Origin: Pseudoalteromonas sp. FUC4
GTDB taxonomy: Bacteria > Pseudomonadota > Gammaproteobacteria > Enterobacterales > Alteromonadaceae
Direction: 5' to 3'
Length of the DNA stretch: 64,000 nucleotides
Assembly (NCBI RefSeq): GCF_008370255.1
Contig: NZ_SEUI01000001.1
Coordinates: 479,275-543,274 of the forward strand
Positions within the stretch are counted from its first letter, which is position 1; each line of letters opens with the position of its first letter. This document shows, in pieces, positions 24,773 through 34,297 of the stretch. The notes under the pieces are model-generated. The model had not been told where the DNA came from, made no database searches, and saw nothing but the letters and a program-made list of their open reading frames with translations. The position numbers were made by a program, and so were the translations under genes.

Positions 24773-25288
24773 TTGAAAGCACTTAAGTGGATTGTAATTG
24801 GAATAGCTACTTTATTAATAGTAGGCTTACTAATTCCCGAAAAAATAATGATTCCGGTACAAGGTGCCACAAGTAAAGATTGGAACCATAACACGTTTTG
24901 GTACGAGCCTTGGGGTAGGTCGGGTGTGCACAAAGGAATTGATATTTTTGGCACAAAAAATACCCCCGTGGTTGCCTCAACAAGCGGTGTTGTTATATTT
25001 GCAGGTGAGTTAAGCCGAGGTGGTAAAGCGGTTGCAGTACTTGGGCCTAAATGGCGAATACATTACTTTGCACATTTAAATAATTACTCAGTAAATACCG
25101 GTGATATGGTTAGTATAAATAGCCAGATTGGTTTATTAGGTGATACAGGAAATGCGGCGGGAAAACAGCCTCATGTGCATTATTCTATTTTATCTTTAGT
25201 GCCTATGCCGTGGCTTTTTACAACGCAAAACCAAGGGTGGAAAAAGATGTTTTTTTTGAGCCCACATAAAAAATTAACGATTAAGTGA
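24773..25288 (+). CDS. M23-family metallopeptidase (membrane-anchored)
   Basis: This 171-residue protein starts at a TTG with AAGGA eight bases before it; no upstream ATG fits. One N-terminal transmembrane helix (ALKWIVIGIATLLIVGLLI) anchors an LytM-type domain with zinc ligands in HKGIDIF (HxxxD) and QPHVHYS (HxH). The GVVIFAGELSRGGKAVAVLGPKWRIHYFAHL segment is the usual core. It probably cuts peptide bridges in peptidoglycan or a small peptide substrate in the periplasm. The ligands are complete, so it should be active. Confidence 0.85.
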   Translation: MKALKWIVIGIATLLIVGLLIPEKIMIPVQGATSKDWNHNTFWYEPWGRSGVHKGIDIFGTKNTPVVASTSGVVIFAGELSRGGKAVAVLGPKWRIHYFAHLNNYSVNTGDMVSINSQIGLLGDTGNAAGKQPHVHYSILSLVPMPWLFTTQNQGWKKMFFLSPHKKLTIK

Positions 25289-25398
25289 CCATTGTATTTA
25301 CTATAAATGGCCTTTTTAATTTAGCTGTTAATCCCTTATAAAATGGGCTTAACAGCTTTAAAGTAATAAATTTTAATTGTTAATACTGATTTGTTTGT

Positions 25399-26346
25399 TT
25401 ACTGCATTGCTAGTGCAAAGTGGTGATATAAACCAATACCAACAATCACATTAAACGGGAAAGTTACACCGAGTGAGCTCAGCATAGCAAGACCAATATC
25501 GGCTTTAGGGATTGCCGCTTTTATTGCAGCGGGCGCGGCTATGTATGAGGCGCTGGCTACTAAGCTGCCCAATATAACTACTGAGCCTAATTCTAAATTT
25601 AAAAGTGTACCTACTGCTGTGCCAATCGTGCCTAAAAATAGTGGGGTGACGATAGCAAATACCGCTAGTTTCCAATGCTTCCAAGGGATAGGGCGAAGAG
25701 TTTGCGCGGCTACTAAACCCATTTCTAGTAAAAATAATGCAAGTACAACTTTAAAGCTACTGGTTAAAAGGCTCGTTACTTGGCTGCCTTGCACCGTGCC
25801 GTACATCATACCGATAACCACGCCGCCGATGAGCAAAATTACGCTTTTGTTTGTGAGAGTTTCGTGCCAAAGGGCTTTTAACGACAGCTCATTGTTTTGG
25901 CCGTTTTTTTTATCAAGCTTTCGGTAAAGCAATAAACCAACAATAATTGCAGGGAGTTCTAGCATCACTAAATACAAGGTTACTTCTGCACCTACTACTA
26001 ATTTAGTTGACTCGGCATAGGCGAGCGCAACAGCAAATGTACCAGCACTCACTGAGCCGTAATGTGCGGCAATGCTGGCGCTATTAGCAACAGAGAGTTT
26101 AATCACGTATTTTAAAATAGGGTAAAGCATGAGGGGTATAAGTGCGCCAAGTAGCATTACCGATCCCATTTCGGGCAGTAGTTGCCAGCTTAAGTTACCG
26201 TGCAGCACCATACCGCCTTTTAAGCCGATAGTTAACATGAGCAATAAGCTTAATGTGTCGTAGGTGGCTTTTGGAATGGCCAAATCAGAGCGTAAAATAC
26301 CCGCTACTAATCCTAAAATAAAAAACATAACAACAATATCTGGCAC
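25399..26346 (-). CDS. SbtA-family sodium-dependent bicarbonate transporter
   Basis: This 315-residue protein has about ten transmembrane helices in two inverted halves. Segments such as LLLMLTIGLKGGMVL, AAHYGSVSAGTFAVALAYAES and GSLVASASYIAAPAAIKAAIPKADIGLAM match the SbtA (DUF897) family, which imports bicarbonate with Na+ in cyanobacteria and occurs in many heterotrophs. A LysR gene lies 149 bases away on the other strand, as often seen with inorganic-carbon transporters under CbbR-like control. The substrate is inferred from family. Confidence 0.85.
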   Translation of the reverse strand: MPDIVVMFFILGLVAGILRSDLAIPKATYDTLSLLLMLTIGLKGGMVLHGNLSWQLLPEMGSVMLLGALIPLMLYPILKYVIKLSVANSASIAAHYGSVSAGTFAVALAYAESTKLVVGAEVTLYLVMLELPAIIVGLLLYRKLDKKNGQNNELSLKALWHETLTNKSVILLIGGVVIGMMYGTVQGSQVTSLLTSSFKVVLALFLLEMGLVAAQTLRPIPWKHWKLAVFAIVTPLFLGTIGTAVGTLLNLELGSVVILGSLVASASYIAAPAAIKAAIPKADIGLAMLSSLGVTFPFNVIVGIGLYHHFALAMQ

Positions 26347-26451
26347 TGGCTTTCCTTACTAGTTGGTAAATTAAGTAGCGCTATTGTAGATAAAACTTTG
26401 TATAGTAAATAATAAAATAAATACGAGTTAGTTATAGGTGTTTATCTATGG

Positions 26452-26468
26452 GTTACTTGTTAGGTAAC
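26452..26468. promoter_or_regulatory. candidate LysR binding site
   Basis: GTTAC-N7-GTAAC is an inverted repeat containing a T-N11-A core, 27 bases before the LysR start and inside the divergent promoter region with the SbtA gene. The form fits LysR sites; the function is not proven. Confidence 0.4.
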
Positions 26469-26495
26469 TATTATTAGGTACATTATGAGGTAGGT

Positions 26496-27467
26496 ATGGA
26501 TTTACGACATATATCGTTTAGGTTGCTTGAAGTATTTATGAGCGTGGTTAAAACGGGTTCAATAAGCGAAACCGCAAGGCGTTTACACCTAACACAGCCA
26601 ACGGTATCGCTACAAATAAAGCGACTGCAAGAAGCAGTAGGCGAGCCACTACTTCTTATACAACAGCAAAAGCTACATGTGACCGATGCAGGGCTTGAAC
26701 TGTTTAAAACATGCCAACAGGTGTTTGGACATTTTGAAGACTATGAAGATTTTTTAACCGAGCTTAATGGCGGAGCGCGCGGGCGTTGTAAAATTGCCAT
26801 GGTTAATACCGCGCAATATATTTTGCCAAAATTGCTTGGACCTTATAGTAATTTACATCCCCATGTTGAGCTTCCGCTTGAAATAGGTAACAGGGCAGAG
26901 GTGCTTGATAGGTTTGAGCGAGGGGAGGACGATATTTATGTATTTAGCCACCCGCCGTCGCTTGAACACGCACAAGCTGCGCGCTTTTTGCATAATCCAC
27001 TAGAATTTATAGTGCCGTTAAACCACCCGTTAGCTAATGTAAAAGCCGTTAAATTAACTGATTTAATGCAGTATCGCTTTTTACTGCGAGAAAATGGCTC
27101 AGCAACACGTATGTTATTTGAAAGCGAGTTACAAAGCCGAGGGTTAGTGCTGAGCGATAGCGTGCAAATGGCGAGTAATGAAGCAATACGCGTTGCAGTT
27201 GCATCGGGGATGGGCATTGCGGTTTTATCACGCCATGTACTTGCAAAAGACGATACTAGTTTTAAAATTTTAAACGTAACCGATGCACATCTGGCGAGTC
27301 ATTGGTATTTTGTAATGCGAACAGACAGGCACATATCACATGCTGCACGTAATTTTTTAAAGTTTGCGCAGCAACACGTAGAGCAATATTTAGATACGCA
27401 GTGGGTACGCAATGAGTTACATAACTTACATAACTTAGATTTAAAGTTAATTAATATCCGGTGTTGA
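26496..27467 (+). CDS. LysR-family regulator, CbbR-like
   Basis: This 323-residue protein has an N-terminal helix-turn-helix (LLEVFMSVVKTGSISETARRLHLTQPTVSLQIKRLQEAVGEPLL) and a type-2 periplasmic-binding effector domain (ASGMGIAVLSRHVLAKDD near the end). It is divergent from SbtA, so it probably regulates bicarbonate uptake. The last 21 bases overlap the 3' end of the convergent LacI gene, which leaves no room for a terminator between them. Confidence 0.8.
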   Translation: MDLRHISFRLLEVFMSVVKTGSISETARRLHLTQPTVSLQIKRLQEAVGEPLLLIQQQKLHVTDAGLELFKTCQQVFGHFEDYEDFLTELNGGARGRCKIAMVNTAQYILPKLLGPYSNLHPHVELPLEIGNRAEVLDRFERGEDDIYVFSHPPSLEHAQAARFLHNPLEFIVPLNHPLANVKAVKLTDLMQYRFLLRENGSATRMLFESELQSRGLVLSDSVQMASNEAIRVAVASGMGIAVLSRHVLAKDDTSFKILNVTDAHLASHWYFVMRTDRHISHAARNFLKFAQQHVEQYLDTQWVRNELHNLHNLDLKLINIRC

Positions 27468-28448
27468 GTCTCTTAAAATAAGCTTTGGCTGAAACACGCG
27501 CTTTACTGTTATGCCGCTTTTTTTGTAAATGTCTTTAAGTACTAAGTTAGCCGCAGCTCGGCCCATTTCGGGAACTGGGTTATCTATTGTAGTCAGTGTT
27601 GGGTAGAGATAATTGGTAAAAATTACGTTATCGAACCCAATAATGGCTAAATCTTTTGGTAGGTTAAAACCGTGTTCGCGGGCGTATTTCATAGCACCCG
27701 ATGCCATTTCGTCATTGGCACATACAAGGGCGGTTATTTGCGCTTTGTTTTGAATAAAATGCCTTAAGCCGTCGCTGCCGCCGGTTTCTTTAAAGTCGCC
27801 TATGTAAAATAGCTTTTCGTCAAAGGTTAGGTTGTATTCTGCTAATGCCTGTTTGTGACCTTTTAAACGGTTTGACGCGTCTTCTTTAAACTGCGGGCCT
27901 GCTATGTACGCAATGTTTTTATGACCTTTGTTGATCATGGCTTTAGTGGCTAAGTAGCCGCCCATTACGTTGTCGAGGCTAATGCAGTTTTCTTCAATTT
28001 CTTTAACGTAGCGGCTCATTAAGTAAATAGGGGTTTTGCCTTTACTTAACTCAATTAGGTACTCGTTTGATACCGCTTCTACGTGGGCAATAATAGCGTC
28101 GCAATTACGGCCTATTAAAAATTCAAAGCCGCTTTTTTCTTTTTTTTCGTCACTGTGTCCAGGGGTAATAATAACGTGTTTACCCGCAATACGAAGGTGC
28201 TCTTCAATGGCTGACATCATTTGACCAAAAAACGGACCATCCAACTCAGAAACTAAAATACCGACGCTGTTTGTAGTGCTAGACGCCAAAGAGCGAGCAA
28301 TAGAACTTGGCTGATAGCCTAGCTCTTTCATTGCTTCTAATACCTTTTTTTTAGTTTTTTTGCTTACGTAGTCGTTGTCGTTAAGTACCCTTGAAACAGT
28401 TGATAAAGACACACCTGCCATTTCTGATACTTGATAAATTGTCGCCAT
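27447..28448 (-). CDS. LacI-family transcriptional regulator of the beta-glucoside locus
   Basis: This 333-residue protein has the LacI DNA-binding head (ATIYQVSEMAGVSLSTVSRVLNDNDYVSKKTKKKVLEAMKELGYQPSSIARSLA) with the hinge helix and a full sugar-binding domain (VGILVSELDGPFFGQMM, IAIIGFDN-type segment near the end). It is the last gene of the GH1-symporter-LacI unit. The core GGAAGCGCTTCC occurs twice in front of GH1 and twice in front of the TonB receptor and is the expected operator for this protein. A beta-glucoside or laminari-oligosaccharide would be the inducer. The regulator-operator match is inferred. Confidence 0.85.
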   Translation of the reverse strand: MATIYQVSEMAGVSLSTVSRVLNDNDYVSKKTKKKVLEAMKELGYQPSSIARSLASSTTNSVGILVSELDGPFFGQMMSAIEEHLRIAGKHVIITPGHSDEKKEKSGFEFLIGRNCDAIIAHVEAVSNEYLIELSKGKTPIYLMSRYVKEIEENCISLDNVMGGYLATKAMINKGHKNIAYIAGPQFKEDASNRLKGHKQALAEYNLTFDEKLFYIGDFKETGGSDGLRHFIQNKAQITALVCANDEMASGAMKYAREHGFNLPKDLAIIGFDNVIFTNYLYPTLTTIDNPVPEMGRAAANLVLKDIYKKSGITVKRVFQPKLILRDSTPDIN

Positions 28449-28523
28449 TGATGTCCTAGCTTATATGTATTTTTACTCGCGCTTTATAAAAATATAAAGC
28501 GCGAAGAATCATTAAAAGTTAAT

Positions 28524-30050
28524 TTACACATTACTGCGTCTAATTGCTAAGTCTTCTGTTATTTTTTGCGTCATCGCTGAAGTAAGCGGATAAATAAGCA
28601 TCAATGCGGCGCCTAAAAAAGCAAATGCGGCAGGTATCCAGCTCATAAGTAACTGCATACCAGGTAGGGCTTGCGTAATTGTTAGCTCATCCATACCGTT
28701 ATAGCCGTAGTCTGCAAGTACCACTAATACTAATGCACCTGCAAAACCACCTCCGGTTTTTTGCACAAATGTACCCGCAGAATAAATAAGGCCTGTAGCA
28801 CGTCGTTTGTTTTTCCACTCTGAATAATCGGCTGAATCACCAAGCATACTAAAAAATAATGTGGGCATCATTGCGGCAAAAAATTCAGCAGCGCAACCAA
28901 AGGTAAATACAGCAACCAGGTTATCGCTAGGGACCCAGTAAAATGCAGTAGTGAGTATGCCGCTTAGCATTAATGATGCAATAAATAGGTTTCGTTTACC
29001 CATAATTTCGGCCAGTTTACCTGTGGCAAGTGCGCCAAATATAGATACAACCAACAAAGCGATAAAGTATTGCCCAGCCATGAGTTCATTGGCTACGTGG
29101 TACTTAAAGTAGTACGCAATTACACCGTATTTTATGCCATTAAACATCATGGTTAAAAAACCAATGCCGAGTAATACCAACCAAGGTTTGTTGGTTAGAA
29201 GATCAACCATGTCGCGTTGTGATCCCGTTAAGCTTTGCTTATCTTTATTGAGTAATTTTTTAATAACGAATGTCATTGCAGCCATAACAAGGGCAAAAAA
29301 TACGCCGCTGTATAAATCGCGGTAATAAAAAAACAGGGTGGTAGCAAGCAAAGGTAGGATTATAAATGGCAGGCTTTTGGTTAAATCAAATAACTCTGAT
29401 TTTAAATTCCCTTCATTTGAGGCGTGCGGTGTTACACGCTCTTTGGTGGTCGTAAACGTTATAACCATTAAAATAATAAGTAAGCTGGCAAATAAGTACA
29501 TAGTAAGCTGATAGCCTTTGGCGTTGTCGCCGCCACCAAAAAATGCCACTAGCTCAGGTAAAAAACCCATAACCAATAAGCCACCAGTAAACGCACCTGC
29601 AAACCTAAAACCAGAGAGCTTTGTGCGCTCTGTATCGTCTGGTGTCATAACGCCCATAAGTGCCGAGTAGGGCACGTTACTTACGGTGTAAGCAAGCGTT
29701 AAACCAATGTAGGTTACGTAGGCATAAATAAGTTTGTTGGTGGTGCTAAAGTCGGGTGTAGTAAAACACAACACCATAAACAAGCCCAAAAACGGTGCGG
29801 AGTAGAGTATCCACGGGCGAAATTTACCAAAGCGCGACTGCGTTCTGTCGGCAATCATACCCATAATAATGTCGGTTACGCCATCTGATAGCCTTACCAC
29901 CAAAAACAACATGGCAGCGGCGGCTGCCGATATGCCAAAAGTATCGGTGTAAAACACCGCTAAATAAGCAAGCGCGCCGCGCCATACTAAGTTAGCGCCG
30001 GCATCGCCCATGGCGTAACCGACTTTTTCGTATAAAGGGAGTTTGTTCAC
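28524..30050 (-). CDS. GPH-family sugar:cation symporter
   Basis: This 508-residue inner-membrane protein starts at a GTG. It has about twelve transmembrane helices and the MelB-like N-terminal pattern KVGYAMGDAGANLVWRGALAYLAVFYTDTFG, then the RLSDGVTDIIMGMIADRTQSRFGKFRPWIL segment typical of glycoside-pentoside-hexuronide symporters. It lies 32 bases after the GH1 gene and before the LacI gene, so it should import the glucose or short beta-glucosides made outside by GH3 for GH1 to finish in the cytoplasm. Confidence 0.85.
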   Translation of the reverse strand: MNKLPLYEKVGYAMGDAGANLVWRGALAYLAVFYTDTFGISAAAAAMLFLVVRLSDGVTDIIMGMIADRTQSRFGKFRPWILYSAPFLGLFMVLCFTTPDFSTTNKLIYAYVTYIGLTLAYTVSNVPYSALMGVMTPDDTERTKLSGFRFAGAFTGGLLVMGFLPELVAFFGGGDNAKGYQLTMYLFASLLIILMVITFTTTKERVTPHASNEGNLKSELFDLTKSLPFIILPLLATTLFFYYRDLYSGVFFALVMAAMTFVIKKLLNKDKQSLTGSQRDMVDLLTNKPWLVLLGIGFLTMMFNGIKYGVIAYYFKYHVANELMAGQYFIALLVVSIFGALATGKLAEIMGKRNLFIASLMLSGILTTAFYWVPSDNLVAVFTFGCAAEFFAAMMPTLFFSMLGDSADYSEWKNKRRATGLIYSAGTFVQKTGGGFAGALVLVVLADYGYNGMDELTITQALPGMQLLMSWIPAAFAFLGAALMLIYPLTSAMTQKITEDLAIRRSNV

Positions 30051-30082
30051 AGTGTGTGTTCTTATTGTTATAAGCCGATAAA

Positions 30083-31411
30083 TTATCGGCTAGTTATTAG
30101 GTTACTGTACGCTTTACCGCTGGCTTTAACAGTTCGTTTTTGTGTGTTGTAGTCTACGTGTACTATTCCAAAGCGCTTTAAATATCCTTCTGCCCATTCA
30201 AAGTTATCCATTAGGCTCCACGCAAAGTAACCATCTACTTTTACGCCTTGTTCGGTTGCGTTATGTAGGGCATTTAAATGTTCGTGGTAATATTCAATAC
30301 GGTCGTTATCTCTCACTTCACCGTCTTTAAATTCGTCAGCCATGGCTGCACCATTTTCGGTAATATAAATAGGCGGTAGGGTGTATTTTTCGTTTAACGA
30401 TACAAGTAATTCTGTCAGCGCTTTAGGATAAATTTCCCAGCCTATATCGGTCATTGGCGCTTTATGTGGCAGCTCATGGTAAAAGTTGGTTTCGCTTGCT
30501 TGATAATGCATGCGGGTATAAAAGTTAACCCCTAGGTAATCTAGCGGTTGAGCAATTATTTCCATGTCGCCATCTAAAATATCTGGGCGGTGGGCTTTAG
30601 GTAATTGCTTAATAATATCAGGGTATTTACCTTGCATTACAGGCTTCATGTACCATTGATTTATATAGTCATCAGCAAATGCAGTGGCTTTTAAATCGTC
30701 TTCACTTTGAGTAACGGAGTAACAAGGCGTAAAGTTAAGTACAATACCGTTTAGTGTATTTGGGCTATTTTTAGCAAGTACTTGCATAGCCAAACCGTGA
30801 CCCAGTAATAAGTGGTGCGCGGCTTTACGACCAAATTCGCGACCTACAATGCCAGGCGCATGTACGCCAATTTCGTAACCTAAGTAAGAGCTGCAAAAAG
30901 GCTCGTTTAAGGTGGCGTATGAGTGCACACGTTCCCCAAATGCTTTGGTAATTAAATCTGCGTAATGGGCAAATTCGTAAGCGGTGTTACGGTTTAGCCA
31001 GCCACCTTCGTCTTCAATATGTTGTGGTAAATCCCAGTGGTATAGCGTTACAAAAGCTTTAATGTTACGGCGTTTTAATTCATCTAAAATGTCGGTATAA
31101 AACTTAACGCCTGTCGGGTTTAAGTGACCGCTTTTAGTCATTACGCGCGGCCACGAAATTGAGAGTCTGTAAGCGTCTACACCTAATGACTCAATTAGGT
31201 TTATATCGTCTTTCCAGCGAGTGTAGTGCTCGCAGGCTACATCGCCATTTGAATTATCGACTATTCTGCCTTCTTTACTGCAAAAGGTATCCCAAATACA
31301 TGGCAAGCGATCAGCTGCGCCGCCTTCAATTTGAAATGAGGCCGTAGCTACACCATAAGTAAAATTTTTGGCTAAAAGTGGTGAGCCACTAGGTAAAGAT
31401 AATTGTTTCAT
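30083..31411 (-). CDS. GH1 beta-glucosidase
   Basis: The product is 442 residues from the ATG at 31411, with AGAGG upstream; the frame extends to 31513 but runs through an operator, so that start is unlikely. The GH1 catalytic residues are present: acid/base Glu in TLNEPFCSSYLGY and nucleophile Glu in PIYITENGAA. N-terminal FTYGVATASFQIEGGA is the family signature. No signal peptide is seen, so it acts in the cytoplasm on short beta-glucosides. It is the first gene of a GH1-symporter-LacI operon, with two LacI-type operators just upstream. Confidence 0.9.
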   Translation of the reverse strand: MKQLSLPSGSPLLAKNFTYGVATASFQIEGGAADRLPCIWDTFCSKEGRIVDNSNGDVACEHYTRWKDDINLIESLGVDAYRLSISWPRVMTKSGHLNPTGVKFYTDILDELKRRNIKAFVTLYHWDLPQHIEDEGGWLNRNTAYEFAHYADLITKAFGERVHSYATLNEPFCSSYLGYEIGVHAPGIVGREFGRKAAHHLLLGHGLAMQVLAKNSPNTLNGIVLNFTPCYSVTQSEDDLKATAFADDYINQWYMKPVMQGKYPDIIKQLPKAHRPDILDGDMEIIAQPLDYLGVNFYTRMHYQASETNFYHELPHKAPMTDIGWEIYPKALTELLVSLNEKYTLPPIYITENGAAMADEFKDGEVRDNDRIEYYHEHLNALHNATEQGVKVDGYFAWSLMDNFEWAEGYLKRFGIVHVDYNTQKRTVKASGKAYSNLITSR

Positions 31412-31479
31412 TAAGAGAAAACCTCTGCTTCTTTTTTGGTAAAGTTTGCTTTGTATAGAGCGTATATTAAATTCATTGT

Positions 31480-31493
31480 TGGAAGCGCTTCCA
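31480..31493. promoter_or_regulatory. LacI-type operator 1 (GH1 promoter)
   Basis: TGGAAGCGCTTCCA is a perfect 14-bp palindrome of the LacI-family type, 69 bases before the GH1 start and identical to the two sites at the TonB receptor promoter. Confidence 0.85.
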
Positions 31494-31538
31494 TATTTAA
31501 TTTGATTAATCACTAAGTATGGTATTTAATAACTTTAA

Positions 31539-31550
31539 GGAAGCGCTTCC
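31539..31550. promoter_or_regulatory. LacI-type operator 2 (GH1/GH3 divergent promoter)
   Basis: The 12-bp core GGAAGCGCTTCC (flanked by AA and AT) lies 58 bases centre to centre from operator 1, in the divergent region between GH1 and GH3. It can therefore serve either or both genes. Confidence 0.8.
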
Positions 31551-31651
31551 ATATTTAGGTTAGTGGCTATTGTTAAGCAGGTCAATAGTTAAATTTAAAT
31601 AACAAATAGGCGTTTTATAAAAACACACTGACACAACACAGGGCTATAAAA

Positions 31652-34228
31652 ATGAAAAAAAGCTTAAACACTAACAGGTTACACATGCTCCCCATTTTAA
31701 TAGGAGGATTGTGCGTTTTAAGTGGGTGTAACAAACAAGAGATTAACGCAAATAATATCCAAAGCGCCGTAGTCAAAAAGGCTGAGCATGAGCAAGGTGA
31801 TTTATCACTTTGGCCAACGCTTAAAAGCAAAGTAGTTAAAACGCCTGAAATTGAAAATACGATTGCTCAATATTTAAAAACAATGACGCTTGAGCAAAAA
31901 GTAGCGCAGATGATCCAACCTGAAATTCGCGATATTAGTGTTGATGATATGCGCAAATATGGTTTTGGTTCGTATTTAAATGGTGGTGGCTCGTTCCCGA
32001 ATGCTAATAAACATGCAACGCCTGCAGATTGGATAACACTTGCTGAGAGCATGTATCAGGCCTCGGTTGATGACTCAGTTGACGGCAGTAAAATTCCGAC
32101 CATGTGGGGCACTGATGCCGTACATGGCCATAATAATGTGATTGGTGCGACGTTATTTCCGCATAATATTGGTTTAGGTGCTGCTAATAACCCCGCATTA
32201 ATTGAGCGCATTGCAGCAGCTACTGCAATAGAGGTAATGGCAACAGGCATAGATTGGGTGTTTGCACCAACTGTTGCGGTTGTGCGCGATGACCGATGGG
32301 GCAGAACGTACGAAGGTTATTCAGAAGACCCTGCAATTGTACGTGAGTATTCAGCCGCAATTGTAAACGGATTGCAAGGTAGAGCCGATGAGGACTTTTT
32401 AAGTGATAAACGCGTAATTAGTACTGTTAAGCACTTTTTAGGCGATGGCGGCACTGTAGATGGTGACGATCAAGGCGATAACATTGATAGCGAAGAGGTG
32501 TTATATAACATTCATGCGCAAGGGTATATTGGCGGCCTAACCGCAGGTAGTCAGTCGGTTATGGCATCGTTTAATAGCTGGAATGGTAAAAAAAATCACG
32601 GCAATAAATACTTACTTACCGATGTACTAAAAACAAAAATGGGTTTTGATGGCTTTGTTGTAGGAGATTGGAACGGGCACGGACAAGTTGCAGGCTGTAC
32701 AAATGAAAGTTGCCCGCAGGCTGTTAATGCGGGGCTTGATATTTTTATGGTGCCAACGGGTGCATGGAAACCACTTTATGAAAATACAATTAAACAAGTA
32801 AAAGCGGGCACAATAACAATGGCGCGAATAGATGACGCCGTGGCACGTATTTTACGAGTTAAATTACGCGCGGGTTTATTTGATAAACCAAGCCCCGCAA
32901 ATCGAAAATATTCAGGTAAATTAGAGCTAATAGGTGCGCCAGCACATCGCGATATTGCCCGCCAAGCGGTACAAGAGTCGTTAGTACTGCTTAAAAACAA
33001 TAACCATTTATTACCGCTTAACCCATCAAGCAACATACTTATTGCGGGCGATGCGGCCGACAACATAGGCAAGCAATCGGGCGGTTGGAGTATTACGTGG
33101 CAGGGAACTAATAATCAAAATGCAGACTTTCCTGGAGCAACGTCTATTTATGCGGGGCTAAAAACGCAAATAGAGGCTGCTGGCGGTAACGCTATTTTAA
33201 GCCCAACGGGTGAGTTTACTAGCAAACCTGATGTAGCCATTGTTGTATTTGGTGAAGAACCATACGCAGAAGGGCATGGCGATAAAGACAACCTTGAGTT
33301 TGAACGTAATAATAAACGCTCTCTTAAAATATTAAAAACATTAAAGCAGCAAAATATACCGGTTGTTTCTGTGTTTATATCGGGCAGACCAATGTGGGTT
33401 AACAGCGAGCTAAACGCGTCAGATGCATTTGTAGCAGCATGGCTTCCTGGCACTGAAGGACAAGGCATTGCAGATGTTTTATTAGCGGATGCAAGTGGGC
33501 AGGTACAATATGATTTTAAAGGTAAATTGTCGTTCTCGTGGCCTAAATCGCCACTACAAACCGCAGTAAATAAGGGTGATGCTGATTACTCGCCATTATT
33601 ACCCTATGGCTTTGGCTTAACGTATAAAGATGAAAGTACGCTTGCCAATAATCTAAATGAAGACTCAGGTGTTGATATTAGTAACCTTGCGCCGCTATCT
33701 ATATTTAATGGCAGCTTTAAAACACCGTGGCGTTTGTTTTTAAATTCAAACAGCGAGCAGCACCAAGTAGCAAGTAACAGTGTAAAGCTTGGCGGCATTA
33801 TTTATCGCACTGAAGACAAAGCGATTCAAGAAGATGCAATGCAATTTAATTTTGATGGCACTGCAGCCAGCTATATCGAAATTAATAGTAACTTTACCGA
33901 AGATAAAGTGGCCTACATTGAAGCAAATTCGGCCCTTAGCTTTAGCTATAAAGTAAATCAAATACCTAGTTCACAAACATACCTTGCAATGAAGTGCGAA
34001 CAAGGCTGTGGTGGCGAGCTTGATATTACCAGTGATTTTGAAAATGCTGATTTAAATACATGGCAAACCATGAGTATAGATTTAACGTGTTTTGCTAAGA
34101 AGGGCGTTGATTTTGCCAGAGTAACCAGCCCTTTTATTATTAAAACGGCAGGAGAGCTTAGCGTTTCAGTTGCAGATATTAGCTTTGAACCACAAGGCGC
34201 TAAAAGCGCTGTGGTTAAGTGTGAATAA
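31652..34228 (+). CDS. GH3 exo-beta-glucosidase lipoprotein
   Basis: This 858-residue protein has a lipoprotein signal (LPILIGGLCVLSGC), so it is anchored in the envelope. The GH3 N-terminal domain has the HFLGDGG segment and nucleophile Asp in FVVGDWNGHGQVAG. The GH3 C-terminal domain follows (ESLVLLKNNNHLLPL, VVVFGEEPYAEG). About 170 extra C-terminal residues (after LPYGFGLTYKDE) form a beta-rich ExoP-type domain. It probably removes glucose from beta-1,3/1,4-glucans after TonB uptake. It is transcribed divergently from GH1, sharing the operator-bearing region. Confidence 0.9.
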   Translation: MKKSLNTNRLHMLPILIGGLCVLSGCNKQEINANNIQSAVVKKAEHEQGDLSLWPTLKSKVVKTPEIENTIAQYLKTMTLEQKVAQMIQPEIRDISVDDMRKYGFGSYLNGGGSFPNANKHATPADWITLAESMYQASVDDSVDGSKIPTMWGTDAVHGHNNVIGATLFPHNIGLGAANNPALIERIAAATAIEVMATGIDWVFAPTVAVVRDDRWGRTYEGYSEDPAIVREYSAAIVNGLQGRADEDFLSDKRVISTVKHFLGDGGTVDGDDQGDNIDSEEVLYNIHAQGYIGGLTAGSQSVMASFNSWNGKKNHGNKYLLTDVLKTKMGFDGFVVGDWNGHGQVAGCTNESCPQAVNAGLDIFMVPTGAWKPLYENTIKQVKAGTITMARIDDAVARILRVKLRAGLFDKPSPANRKYSGKLELIGAPAHRDIARQAVQESLVLLKNNNHLLPLNPSSNILIAGDAADNIGKQSGGWSITWQGTNNQNADFPGATSIYAGLKTQIEAAGGNAILSPTGEFTSKPDVAIVVFGEEPYAEGHGDKDNLEFERNNKRSLKILKTLKQQNIPVVSVFISGRPMWVNSELNASDAFVAAWLPGTEGQGIADVLLADASGQVQYDFKGKLSFSWPKSPLQTAVNKGDADYSPLLPYGFGLTYKDESTLANNLNEDSGVDISNLAPLSIFNGSFKTPWRLFLNSNSEQHQVASNSVKLGGIIYRTEDKAIQEDAMQFNFDGTAASYIEINSNFTEDKVAYIEANSALSFSYKVNQIPSSQTYLAMKCEQGCGGELDITSDFENADLNTWQTMSIDLTCFAKKGVDFARVTSPFIIKTAGELSVSVADISFEPQGAKSAVVKCE

Positions 34229-34259
34229 TAAAACGTAAAAGTTGTTGTGTGTTGTCTCA

Positions 34260-34282
34260 AAGCCCTTAGTAATAAGGGCTTT
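34260..34282. terminator. bidirectional terminator between GH3 and halogenase genes
   Basis: AAGCCCTTA and TAAGGGCTT form a 9-bp stem around GTAA followed by a T run, placed between the convergent ends at 34228 and 34298. Confidence 0.85.
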
Positions 34283-34297
34283 TTTTATAAAAAATAT

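Noticed and set aside
31412..31513. GH1 start 34 codons upstream
   Set aside because: It would place LacI operator 1 inside the coding region and adds residues without similarity to GH1; the ATG at 31411 has a ribosome-binding site.
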